Origin: Uranotaenia lowii
Lineage: Eukaryota > Arthropoda > Insecta > Diptera > Culicidae
Direction of reading: 5' to 3'
NCBI RefSeq assembly: GCF_029784155.1
Contig: NC_073693.1
Span: 190,147,127-190,211,126, forward strand
Length of the DNA: 64,000 nt
Every line of letters starts with the position of its first letter. Positions within the stretch are counted from its first letter, which is position 1. This document shows, piece by piece, positions 20,618 to 31,023 of this stretch. A model generated the notes under the pieces. It searched no databases and had not been told where the DNA came from. It saw only the letters and a list, made by a program, of their open reading frames with translations. A program made the translations under genes and the position numbers.

Positions 20618-21942
20618 CGGATGAGACTCACGCACACTGTTGTGCATCGCCCACGCACTAGCTCGATTTCGTTTTGAGCACCACGGTTCGGATGGACCTC
20701 CCCGCGCCGCATCAACCATCGACCTGGGCTGCTTTAGCCGTCGATTCGGGATCCGTCTCCTGATCGGCTCGATTCGTGACATGGTGGAGTTTTGCACCAC
20801 CGTACCCGTGAGACTCATCACTCGCGGTGTTTTGCACCACCGAACCCATTCGGCTCGAACTTTGGCGGTGTTCCTACACCACGGTTCCTCCTTCGTCGAC
20901 TGCTCGTTGGAGCAACACGGTTTGGTTTGCTGTTGCACAAACCTCCCCGCGCTACCATCACTGCCATGCTACCGCTCGGTCTGAGTGCTGACCTCCTGCA
21001 CCACGTGGATCTCTCGGGAAAGTCCGAACGTCGCGGGAAACGATTTTCTGCTTTCAGGACTACCACATGCACCCTGAATCGTCGACCCGCTTTCTTTCGC
21101 CAAGCTCGATGAACGCCCAGTCCGGAAGATGGCTTTCGGTGGACCTGGCCGTTCCGACACTGGATCTCCGTTGGTGAAAAATGGAGCAACACCGGAAGAT
21201 TTTCGCATCGAAGACCAGTTTTTTGCTCTTCCGCGGCGGAATCGAAAGAGTTTAAAAAAGGGGTCCTGCTTAACAGGAGGAATTTCCCGTTAGATTTGAC
21301 GACTTAATTTTGATTGGCAATTACTTACGCTCCGACCCCTCTTGGCGCGGCTTTCTTTTTGCGTTCCGTTTCTGGCTTGGGAAGCTTTTTTCCTCGCCGT
21401 TCCTCCGTCGGTCCCATTCGTCAATCGACCGTTGCCGTGAAGCGAAATCTATTCGAAAGGGGGGTTGGTTATATGCCGACACACATCGGATGCTTTCGCT
21501 TACCTTCCGGGTGCTCATTCGGTCCAAAACCACGATAAAAGATGCCGACTGGCGGCGAGCACGCAACCACTACGACTTCCAAACGATTAGTGTCGTTTTT
21601 TCTTCCGGAAGCCCGCTCGAATGACAGCTTCAATGTTGCCAATATTGCCAAATCAAAATTTTGTTTGTCATCTGATGACAGTCGATTGCCGAACTTTTCC
21701 GCTCTCTGCGTTGTGGCTAATGTTGCCATGAGTTCAGTCAAATGTTTGCCCGTTTTCCGCTTGACTATTTATTTTGCGTTCGGTGTTTGTTTGTTTCAGT
21801 GTATTTGCTGACGAATATCTGATAGCGTTTTATTTGTCCGCTTTCGTTTCAACACGCTTGTTATACTAAATGAGAGAATGGGTAAAAAGAAAATTGTTTG
21901 CGAGAATGCTCTATACCATATCATATAAGAATAATAAATCAA
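20618..21942. mobile_element. Right part of the unclassified, possibly LTR-like insertion
   Basis: GC-richer than its surroundings, with repeated TTTTGCACCACCG-type phrases (20,791-20,850). It carries short open frames on both strands but no recognisable domain. It ends at ATGTAA (21,943-21,948), duplicating 8159-8164. Joined with 8165-8572 it forms one insertion in the decayed I-clade ORF2. Confidence 0.4.
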
Positions 21943-21948
21943 ATGTAA

Positions 21949-22773
21949 CAAAAATCAAAACGATAGAGTACCGCGTCTAAGGAATAATGATTGGACATGA
22001 GACGGGAAAATATACGAATAAAATTCCGACTCAAGTTCAATCTATTAAACCATGGTTTAAGGCTTACCTTTGGGATAATCGAGTGGAGCCACCGACCCAA
22101 CTCATCCTCGTCCCATTTGCGCTGCCAGTTGACAAGAGAGTTTTTTCGAACCAAATAGTAAAATTCGCTGAAGACGATTTCACGTTGATACGTGTCGCCT
22201 TCCGTCGCTCCCACCTTTGCCAGAGAGTCTGTCTTCTCATTGCCCACTATCGAGCAATGAGAGGGAACCCAAAAAAAGGTGATGGTAAAGCGACGTTTTG
22301 ATAAAGCACTCAAAATATTCCGTATCTTCTCGAGGAAGTATGGCGAGTGCTTTCCCGGTGTTTTTGAATGGATTGCTTCAACAGAGCTCAGACTATCCGT
22401 TACAATATAGTAGTGTCCAACTGGCCGTGAAGCGACACTGTCCAAAGCCCAGTGAATAGCTGCTAACTCTGCTACATATACAGAGCATGGTGACTGGAGA
22501 CTGTGAGAGGCGCTATATATTTCGTTGAACACACCAAATCCTGTTGGTTCCCCTATAAGTAATCCATCGGTAAAGTACATTTTATCAGCATCGACGTGTC
22601 TATATTTAGCTTCGAAAATTCTTGGAATCAGAAGAGGGCGATGCGAGACCAGGATTCCACAAATTTCCTGCTGCATAGACAAATCAAACTGGAAAGAAGA
22701 ATGATCGTAGTCTGGGCTACAAACACGAGTTGGAGAGAATGAAGAAGGGTTTACCTGCATTGACATGAGGACA
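21949..22773 (-). pseudogene. RNase H segment of the decayed I-clade ORF2
   Basis: Contains KMYFTDGLLIGEPTGFGVFN, VYVAELAAIHWAL, VTDSLSSVEAI and GNEKTDSLAKVGA, the RNase H signature of I-clade elements, then LSRNFIRIFSRLMSNHYSLD. It stops shortly after YRFDF, where the 13.8-kb insertion begins. The N-terminal part VLMSMQVNPSSF joins to the fragment ending at 23,637 once the TIR element is removed, with a one-base frame change. Confidence 0.9.
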
Positions 22774-22775
22774 TG

Positions 22776-23636
22776 CACAGAAAGAAAAATGTAATCTTAC
22801 ATTGCACGTTTTCACATCATAGCCACGAAAAATATGAAAAAGAGTATAACATTTAAAGGCTAAGATGAACTTTACATGTCACGGCATGCGAAATCCAGCG
22901 TCAACGTCAGTTTGCCAATTCTGTTTTGTTTTCGTTCCTATTGGATTCTCATCAAAGGCGAGTTTCGTCAATTAGCTTGCAATTTCATGTAAATCTTAGC
23001 GTTCGCAACGTTCGACCGTTTTTTATTTGTACCTGCTCGTGTGCTGTTCGCTTCTGTTCGAATCGAGGTGGTGCACGCTGAGTATTAAAGCAAGTAAGTG
23101 AGAAATAAAATTTAATATCCTTCTTATTATTGTAATTATTATATCAATTTTATTTGTTCCAGAAAAAATGCCAATTGTTGTCAACGAAAGCTCGGGCTAC
23201 CCCAAGTGCATGACAACTTATTTTCCTACCAGTATGTCAATCGCCGTTGCCGTCGTCGAGGGAATAGCACCAAAAAAACCGGTATTCGTGAAAATTTATT
23301 GAATACCAATTTTTCTTGTGTGGATCAAATAAAATGAATGTATGTATGTATTGGTTTGGCATTATTTTTGGCCCAGAGTATTATACTCTATAGAACCACT
23401 TTCGTAAAATGAATGTGTAAGACATTAAAATCTCTTATCGACAAATATCGATGCTTTTCTTATTGGATAAACAACCATACCAAAAAAAATGATTGGAAAT
23501 GTAGGTTCACAGTAAACAAATCAGTTGAAGCCGATGGGAAGTTTACATGAATTAAGCCGTATTGGTACATGTAAATACCCGATTCCCTTCTACCCATGCA
23601 GTTGCATGTAATGTTACAAGGATTTTTCTAACTGTG
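22776..23636. mobile_element. 861-bp TIR element (CACAG ends, TG duplication)
   Basis: The left end is CACAGAAAGAAAAATGTAAT; the right end, reverse-complemented, is CACAGTTAGAAAAATCCTTG. The dinucleotide TG flanks both sides (22,774-22,775 and 23,637-23,638), and the host I-clade reading continues across. It carries the small gene-like unit at 23,094-23,333 instead of a transposase. Confidence 0.8.
23168..23302 (+). CDS. 44-aa reading frame of a gene-like unit inside the TIR element
   Basis: A donor CAA|GTAAGT at 23,094 and an acceptor TTGTTCCAG ending at 23,162 define a 69-bp intron. The exon then starts AAAAAATG, giving a 44-aa frame (MPIVVNESSGYPK...FVKIY) ending in TGA at 23,300-23,302. 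AATAAA follows at 23,328-23,333. No known domain. It may be the ends of a deleted transposase gene or a small gene; there is no proof of expression. Confidence 0.45.
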   Translation: MPIVVNESSGYPKCMTTYFPTSMSIAVAVVEGIAPKKPVFVKIY

Positions 23637-26238
23637 TGGTATATAGACATAAACCTGGTTTGAAAATTTTGCTCAAGTAGCCTGTCAAAATTTACAATCA
23701 CCAGTGGGTTCATGACCTCACACCTGATGAGGAACCGAAGTGATAGTAGATTGAATCGATCTTTCAAAGGGAGTATTCCTGCCAAAACTTCAAGACTCAT
23801 GTTGTGCGTTGAGGGCATACAGCCCAAAGCGATGCGAAGACAACGGTATTGGATACGCTCGAGTTTGAGGAGGTGAGTTTTGGCAGCTGACTGGAAACAG
23901 AAGATTCGATACAATTTTAAAAGATCTTCTGGATGGGCTCCCCACCAGGTGCCAGTGATTGATCGGAGAAAATTCATTCTTTGTTGGCATTTTCCTTTCA
24001 GATACTCAATGTGGGCTCTCCAAGTACACTTGGAATCAAACCAAACCCCAAGATACCCTCGATTGAGTGATCGTTCGGGCTAGAAGTTGAAGCTTAGGTT
24101 GAGCAGGTCTACGTTTCTCAGAGAAAACAACCATCTCCGTTTTCTGAGGAGAGAACTCAATCCCAAGCCCCAAAGCCCAGGATGACAATCTGTCTAAAGT
24201 ATCTTGTAAAGGTCTGAGCAGATGAGACTCAGTAGAACCTGTGACAGATACCACGCCGTCATCTGCAAGTTGTCTTAGAGTGCAGCCTTCAGAGAGACAA
24301 CTGTCGATGTCATTTACGTAAAAGTTGTACAAAAGTGGACTCAAACATGAACCCTGTGGGAGGCCCATGTAAGAGGTCCTTTTAATTGCAATATCTCCCT
24401 GGGCAAAGTTCAGATGTTTCTCACAAAGCAAGCTGTATAAGATGTTGTTCAATAGAGGAGGCAGACCCCGGGAGTGCAATTTGTCTGACAACACCTCTAT
24501 TGACACGGCATCAAAAGCTCCCTCTATGTCTAGAAACACTGAAGCCATTTGCTCACGTTTTGCGTACGCCATTTGTATCTCTGAAGACAGCAAAGCAAGA
24601 CAATCGTTTGTTCCTTTGCCCCTTCGAAACCCAAATTGAGTATCTGAAAGGAGACCATTTGCTTCTACCCATTTATCCAAACGAAACAAAATCATTTTCT
24701 CCATCAATTTTCGTATACAAGACAACATCGCTATAGGACGGTACGAATTCGCATCGGACGCTGGTTTTCCGGGCTTTTGGATAGCGATAACTCTCACTTG
24801 TCTCCACTCTTGGGGAACAATGTTATTCTCCAAGAATTGATTAAATAAATTTAACAAGCGAAATTTTGCGGCGTCCGGAAGGTTTTTCAACAAGTTAAAT
24901 TTGATTTTATCAATTCCCGGAGCTGAATTGTTGCAAGAGAGGAGAGCAAGTTAAAAATGCGACCATCGAGAAGCTGGAATCCAGACCACACCTATCAGGA
25001 GGCACGTTCCGGATTATTTTTTGCACAGGTGTAAAATCTGGACAGACTTTCCGTGCGAAGTTGAATATCCATCTATGTGAATGTTCTTCACTTTCATTTG
25101 TTGATGATCGATTACGCATGCTTCGTGCAACTTTCCATAAGGTACTCAAGGAAGTTTCCCGTAATAAACCACCCACAAAATTCCGCCAATACGCCTTCTT
25201 TTTCCCTTTGATTAATTTTTTGAACTGATTTTCAAGGGAAACATAAGCATCAAAAAGGACGAGAGTTCCATATTTCCGAAAATCTTTGAATGCTTTTGAT
25301 TTGTCCTTATAAAGCTTGGAACACTGCTGATCCCACCATGGGTTTGGAGGCCTTCGAGGAACTGATGAATCTGGGATGGGTTTTGTTTGTGCGCAAAGTG
25401 CACTTTCATGTATCAAACGTGAAAGAAAGTGGTACTCCTCTAAAGGAGGCAAAACATTCATAGAATCGATGGCTGTTGTTATTTCGTCCGAGTACTTTTT
25501 CCAGTCGATGTGTCTTGTAAGGTCATATGTAATATTAGTAGAATTCGAAGAGCTGGCCCCATTGGTGATTGTAATTTTGATTGGCAAGTGATCACTACCA
25601 TTGGGATCAGGGATAACCTTCCACTGGCAATCCAATGATAGTGAATTTGAGCAGAGTGAGAGGTCAATTGCACTTGGTCTTGCAGGAGGTTTAGGTACTC
25701 GTGTTTTTTCACCCGTGTTCAAAACTGTTAAATTGAAACTGTCACAAATGTCATAGATAAGAGTAGAACGACTATCGTCAATTTGTTCTCCCCAGACAGT
25801 TCCATGTGAATTGAAGTCACCCAGGATCAACCTTGGCTCAGGAAGTACTGAGAACAGGTCCTCTAGGTGACTTCGATCCACTGCAACTCTATGAGGCCAG
25901 TACAAACTGACAACGCATAAGTCCTTACCTCTTATAGTTGTATGACATGCAACAGCTTCAATTCCTCCTGATAAAGGGAGGTGGATTCTATAAAAGGAGT
26001 GGCGCTTATTGATCCCCAAAAGCACCCCTCCATAAGAATCGTTGCGATCCAGACGGATGATGTTAAAATCGTGGAAGGAGATGTTTGATTCAGAAGAAAG
26101 CCATGTTTCAGAAAGGGCAAAAATATCGCAACTAGTTTCATGAAGAAGAAATTTGAACGGATCCAGTTTAGGGATAATACTACGACAATTCCACTGTAAC
26201 ACAGTGATATCTCCGACCTCTGGGCGTAAATTAGCCAT
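23637..26238 (-). pseudogene. Endonuclease and reverse-transcriptase part of the decayed I-clade ORF2
   Basis: Three successive frames: 26,238-24,910 is the APE endonuclease (VLQWNCRSIIPKLDPFKF, ILGDFNSHGTVWG, GSDHLPIKIT). 24,893-24,036 is the RT (QFGFRRGKGTNDCLALL, GLPQGSCLSPLLYNFYV, LADD instead of the usual YADD). 23,977-23,637 is the RT thumb/C-terminus (RIQYRCLRIALGCM). At least two frameshifts separate them. Homologous throughout to the intact ORF2 at 43,569-47,258. Confidence 0.92.
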
Positions 26239-26310
26239 CGAGAGAGATAAACACTGAAATGAGGGGCCAAGTTTGCATCAATTGCTTCAAAAATGTCTTC
26301 ACAATTGAAT

Positions 26311-27404
26311 TCACATTGAGAGTACAATGCCTCTGATTGATTCCGATACGTTGAAGAACTTGAAAACTCCATCCAAGATATCCGACAACTTAAAAAGTCC
26401 AGAATGGGAAGTTGATTCAGGTGAAACTACGTTGGGATTGAAGCTATTAGATGTTCCCGCTACTTCGGGTTTATTCTGAGGTGTAAAACTCATTCGGAAT
26501 CCAGGAGGGACTGGTTTATCTTTCTCTACTGTTGATGGTTTTTGCTTAGCGACGACTGGAAGGCTAAACGTAGGAATTTTGTTTGGGATTCTGGTGATCT
26601 TAGGTGCTGGTTTTGGACGTTTACGAGAGTTAGCTTTAAATATGACTGGTTCTTCGTCAGCTGTGTCCGTGTCTACATTGTCAACTGGCAACGCAGAAAA
26701 AATGTTGCTCGTATGGGTTTGGATCGGAGGCGCCGCACCCTTTAATATGGCGGCATAAGACCGTTTTGATCGTTCCTTTAAAGAACGCTTTTGATTATGC
26801 CAGCGACTCTTGAATGCCTCGAACGAGGAGATTTCATGGGGTGAGCCCCCGCAATAGACACATTTCTGTTCTATTGCTGAGCACGCTCCATCCCCATGAT
26901 TCTCCCCGCATTTGGGGCACCGCCGCTTGTTGCAGCAGTGCGACGCAGTGTGCCCCAACTTAATGCAATTTTTGCAATCCATTGGGCGAGGCACAAAGAG
27001 TCGCACGGGTAGCCTTAAAACTCCGTCAATCAAAACGTAGTGAGGGAGGGCGGTACCCGCAAAGGTCACACGAAATGAGGCCGAAGGGGAGTACTTTTTA
27101 ACTCCATTAACGACGGTGGCAGTTTGGAGTTGACGACAATCAACGTGGTCCTCCGTTGATCCAACAAGATGGCGACGTCAACCGGAGGAAACCAACCAAA
27201 CGAATGCTTGACCGCTCTGAGATCTCGGCTACGGCAAATAACAACCGAGTTGCCGCCCTGACGGTGTTGAAAACCCGGATTTGCAGGGCGAACTGGAACG
27301 CACTTGTTGACGGTTATGGCCAGGCGATGGTGATGGTGACAAAATGATGCTTCCAACTTGGCGATTGAACACTTGCCAATTGTCCTTGTGAGGAAGTCCG
27401 GCAA
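26311..27404 (-). pseudogene. ORF1 of the decayed I-clade element
   Basis: The 3' half (27,069-26,311) has three CCHC-type knuckles: CKNCIKLGHTASHC, CPKCGENHGDGAC and a C-x2-C variant CVYCGGSPHE that lacks the expected end. The 5' half lies in another frame, with FRVTFAGTALPHYV linking the two. ORF1 of I-clade elements is an RNA-binding, gag-like protein. Broken by frameshift. Confidence 0.8.
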
Positions 27405-27544
27405 TTAACATTAACGACCGAACCAGCAACAATAAATCACTCCGCGGGAAAAAAACTCACTTTATTTGGCGAGAGATAAAAAAAACACCCCGGCACTGCA
27501 GTAAACGGAAACGCGTCCGCACTGTGCGAGCTACTAGTGTAAGA

Positions 27545-28900
27545 TTTTTGTCATTTTCTTTAATTTTTATCATAATTTTGCCATGTTTTCATTTGTCGTA
27601 TTTTTGTCATAGTTCTGTGAGATTTTTTGTTCATTTGATTTTTTTTTATAGTTACTATAGTTATAGTTGATTGCTCTTGTATTTGAACTCACGGACATTG
27701 GCTTAGGAGGGAGCTAACTTGCCAACTGAGTTACACATATCACAAGCCCATAGATTTGTCTTGATTTTGTAATTTTTTCGTCATATTTGCCAAATATTTG
27801 TAACATATTCATCATTATATGTTCAGAGTTGTCATTTTTTTTGTTAAAATTTTGTAGTTTTAATGTCGTATTTGTCATCATTTTATCATTTTTCTTACAC
27901 ATATTTGAAAGTATTTTGTTATATTTTTATCTCATTCTTCATAATTTTGTCAAATTTTTATCATTATTTTGTCAAATTTGGTTCAGAACTTTGTCATATT
28001 GTAGCCTATATTTTTTCATTTTTATGTCAAATTTTTTACATATTTTTACCACCTATGTAATAATTTTTTTATAGTTTTATATGGTCGGGATTCGACCAAA
28101 CCGAACTGAACGCCATCGCAGCATTTTTTCGAGACATTTGAACTTTATGTACAAATATTTTCATCTAGGAACAAAATTTTTGTAGTTTGTGGGCTAGAAT
28201 CAACATTTTATAATTCAAGGAATTCATCTTAGTCAATCGTTTATAGTTTTGTGATGTAGAATATGAATAACTCGAGATTGAGTTTCTGTTGTTTTTAAAT
28301 TTTCTCATGGCGCTCAGTTCGGTCTGGTCGAAGGCCGGCCATATATGTTTGTCAGATTTTTGTGATTTTATTGTAAATTTTTTATTATTATTTTGTCAGT
28401 TTTGTTAATTTGTTGTCAAATATTTGTCCTTATATTAGTTCTGTCAGGTCACGTTATTGTCAAATTTTGATTCTAATTTTGTCATATATATTTTTCTTCT
28501 CATTTGTCATAGTTTTGCCATTTTTGGGATTTTTTTCTCATATTTTTGTCTAATTTTGTAATATTTTTCATATTTTTTTACCACATTTGTCGTGTTTTAT
28601 TCAAAGTGTTGTCATTTGTCACTATTTTGTTTGTCATATTTTTGTCATATTTTAAATTTTAGTAATAGTTATTCATATTTTTCCATAGTTTGGTTATATT
28701 TTTGTCAACATTACTTCATTTATATAACACTTGTCATATTTTTGTTTAATTCTTTCAGTGATTTTTTGCAATCTTCTCAAAATTTTTGTTAAACTTTTGT
28801 CAGTCATTTTTCATCTACTTTTTGATCACTTTTACTCATTTCTTATATTGTGAACGGATCAAGCAATTTTCAGTTATTTACTGCATTTTGAATAAAGCGG
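27545..28900. repeat. Long degenerate T-rich tract built on TTTTGTCAT
   Basis: Over about 1.3 kb the phrase TTTTGTCAT or close variants recurs every 10-40 bases on the + strand, interrupted by a MITE at 28,080-28,342. No coding potential beyond low-complexity Phe/Ile/Ser frames. Confidence 0.75.
28080..28342. mobile_element. Small TIR element (MITE) in the T-rich tract
   Basis: Left TATGGTCGGGATTCGACCAA; right, reverse-complemented, TATGGCCGGCCTTCGACCAG. Both continue with ACCGAACTGAACGCCAT/ACCGAACTGAGCGCCAT. About 263 bp with TA-rich flanks suggesting a TA-type duplication. Confidence 0.8.
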
Positions 28901-28902
28901 AA

Positions 28903-29140
28903 ATCGCCATCTTTGATTTCAAGATGGCGTCGGACAGCCAAATTCGACTTCTACTTATTGAGCACTTTCATCTGAAACCCATATTTTGAGAGTTTCATGT
29001 GCTTTCCAGTCACTTCCAGCATTTTAAAGTTGAGTCGAAGGGGCCATATTGGATTTCAAGATGGCGTCGGACAACGAATTCCAACTTCTATCCGTTCAGC
29101 TTCTTCACCCTATACACATATTGTGGGGCTTTCATGCCAC
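28903..29140. repeat. Two degenerate direct repeats containing TTTCAAGATGGCGTCGGACA
   Basis: The phrase occurs at about 28,916 and 29,055, each time followed by related sequence (CGACTTCTA/CAACTTCTA, then TTTCATG). Period near 139 bp. Non-coding. Confidence 0.7.
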
Positions 29141-29524
29141 CGGTCGTTTATTGCCAGTTAGAATTTGTTTCAAATGAAAAATACTGAAACCGCGTTTTTT
29201 TTTTAAATCCGTGCTAAAAAACCTTGCATTTTTCATAACCAACACAGAAACGGCAATGATAATTAAATAAATAAACTTTTGAAAAAGATTTTTTTTGATA
29301 AAATAATCATTTGCGATACAAAATATCCGAGAGAATATTTTCAGTGTATGTCCGGATGAACAGGACGAACTCGCGCGATCAAGCCGGGTCTTCGCACAAG
29401 AATTCGCTTGCACTGTGGCCGGTCGCTGTTTTTTTCAACGTGTTTCAATGAGAAGCGGTTTTTCGCGCGAATTGGAAATTCGCTTCGCACTTCGCTTCGC
29501 GCGCACTGTGAATTCGACCTTAAT

Positions 29525-29668
29525 CCGGTGAATGACTTTCCGGTAAATGGTTCATTCCGGTAAATAGCAGTCCGGTAAATGGTTCATTCCGGTAAATGAA
29601 TTTCCGGTAAATAGCAGTCCGGTAAATGGTTTTCCGGTTAATGGAATTCCGGCAAACAGTATACAACC
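29525..29668 (-). repeat. Right foldback arm, TCCGGTAAAT subrepeats
   Basis: About nine units of TCCGGTAAAT(GG/AGC), the inverted counterpart of 7551-7690, ending GTATACAACC at 29,668 before the duplicated AGTACAGAC. Confidence 0.85.
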
Positions 29669-29705
29669 AGTACAGACAGGGGGAAGAGGACTAAACGACC
29701 AAGTC
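29669..29705 (-). mobile_element. 3' UTR fragment of an I-clade element (backbone, piece 3)
   Basis: AGTACAGACAGGGGGAAGAG followed by GACTAAACGACCAAGTC matches about 43,550-43,585 of the full-length I element and continues the fragment that ended at 7550. Confidence 0.75.
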
Positions 29706-30826
29706 GGACAGTTTGAATGAGTTCTTCAACTGTAATTTGCTTTCATTGAACACAACAAAAACAACATACATGCTATTCAATGTCGGACGTCGCGCCATTC
29801 CTGAATTGCCAACGATCCCTTGTTAACACCGAAATACATCGAGTCAGAGATTACAAATACCTGGAGTAACACTCGATGAAAATCTAACCTGGAGTGTGCA
29901 CATCGAGCAGTTAAAAAAAAAGTTAGCACCAGTGTGCGGCGCACTGTGAAAAATGTCCTCCTTCGTTCCAACTGCATGGCTCAAGAAACTTAACTTCGCG
30001 CTCTTCCACTCGAGACTGCAATACACGGTATCACTGTGGGGAAGCTCAGCTCGGAGTCGTATGAGGGAATTGCAGCGCTTGCAGAACCGAGCGTTAAAGG
30101 CTGTATTCAGGAAACCGTCCTGTACCCTTCAGTATCGCTGTACAATGACCCCGAGGATTCAATCCTACCAATCCGCGGTTTACGGGAGTTCCAGAGTAAA
30201 ACGTTTATACACAAACCCTTGACGAGCCCAAACACGCATCACAATACAGTGCTGAACAGAGTGACATCGACTCGGCAGATCAACCACATTCGGTTACCCA
30301 GGGTCAAAACCGAATTCGGTAAAAGGAAGCTGAGTTACTTTGGCAGCACGATGTACAACAGCCTACCGGAAACAATGAAACAAGCCTCAACTATCCATCA
30401 CTTCAAAATACAGTTGACCTCAACCTGCAAACAACAAATCAGTCGCTACCTCCGCTGAGATAACAGCCATACTAATACCTCTGTATACTTTTTTTTTATT
30501 TACCACCTCTCCGCTTAGACCACCGCCGCCTCAACACACCACCGCCTCAACATACCACCGCCTCAACTTACTACCGCCTCAACACGCCACCGCCGCAGCC
30601 TACCGCCATACCACCAAACCTCAACACATCGATCCCTTCACTGCAATATCTACATCATCGCTTCATCGTCATGTATCCAGCTTTACACGAACTATGTAAA
30701 CTCATCCGAATAACATTGTAACATAACAACGTTACATTCCTTTAAAAGAGCAACTACTTGCTCGCTAGGAATGCTATATCATGAATTCACTACAGATGCC
30801 TACAAATAAATCTAAATCTAAAAATT
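29706..30826 (+). pseudogene. 5'-truncated CR1-like non-LTR fragment (end of RT and 3' UTR)
   Basis: Broken frames correspond to the C-terminal RT of the element at 59.7-62.2 kb: LSLN.TKT.YMLFN.GRR, FVPTAWLKKLNFALFHSRLQ, LQRLQNRALKAVFR, then FGKRKLSYFGSTMYNSLPET. Frameshifts lie near 30,100. The 3' UTR holds ACCGCCTCAACA-type units (about 30,505-30,610) and the element ends in AAATCTAAATC units near 30,805-30,826. Confidence 0.85.
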
Positions 30827-31023
30827 TGTAGATAGGGTACAAATATTCAAGATCTTAGTTTGCCAAGATGTCTCGAATTGGAACACCAGGTAGTTTACTT
30901 CGGGCCCTAAGGGTATCCAGTAGCCAAGCCCTCGATCGATCAAACCGTTCACACTTCCACACAACATGATCAATGTCGTGGTAGCCATCCCCACAAACAC
31001 AAACATTGCTTGTAACTAGTTGT
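30827..31023 (-). pseudogene. C-terminal ORF2 fragment of a young I-clade copy (backbone, piece 4)
   Basis: Encodes SNVCVCGDGYHDIDHVVWKC, then RSRAWLLDTLRARSKLPGVP, almost identical at DNA level to 43,600-43,797 (a handful of differences in about 195 bases). It is much closer to that element than the 3' UTR pieces at 2.9 and 7.4 kb are. Confidence 0.88.

Larger units (their letters stand above)
7772..27540 (-). mobile_element. Decayed I-clade non-LTR element, split by insertions
   Basis: Read on the minus strand: 5' UTR near 27,540, ORF1 27,404-26,311, ORF2 from 26,238, 3' UTR, AATAAA (complement of 7790-7795) and a poly(A) tract at about 7772-7784. ORF2 is interrupted at 23,636-22,776 by a TIR element and at 21,942-8,165 by a 13.8-kb nest. 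After that it resumes in frame-compatible fashion and ends at 7926. Its organisation matches the element at 43-49 kb, but its sequence is clearly divergent. Confidence 0.85.
7551..29668. mobile_element. 22.1-kb block bounded by foldback-type inverted repeats
   Basis: The left end reads GGTTGTATATTCTTTACCGG; the right end, reverse-complemented, reads GGTTGTATACTGTTTGCCGG. Both continue into about 15-bp direct subrepeats of the ATTTACCGGA type. The flanks carry the same 9-mer AGTACAGAC (7542-7550 and 29,669-29,677), and the I-clade 3' UTR continues across it. A 9-bp duplication with subrepeated inverted termini is characteristic of foldback and Mutator-like elements. I found no transposase inside; the content is nested elements. 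Whether it moved as one unit or grew in place is open. Confidence 0.75.
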
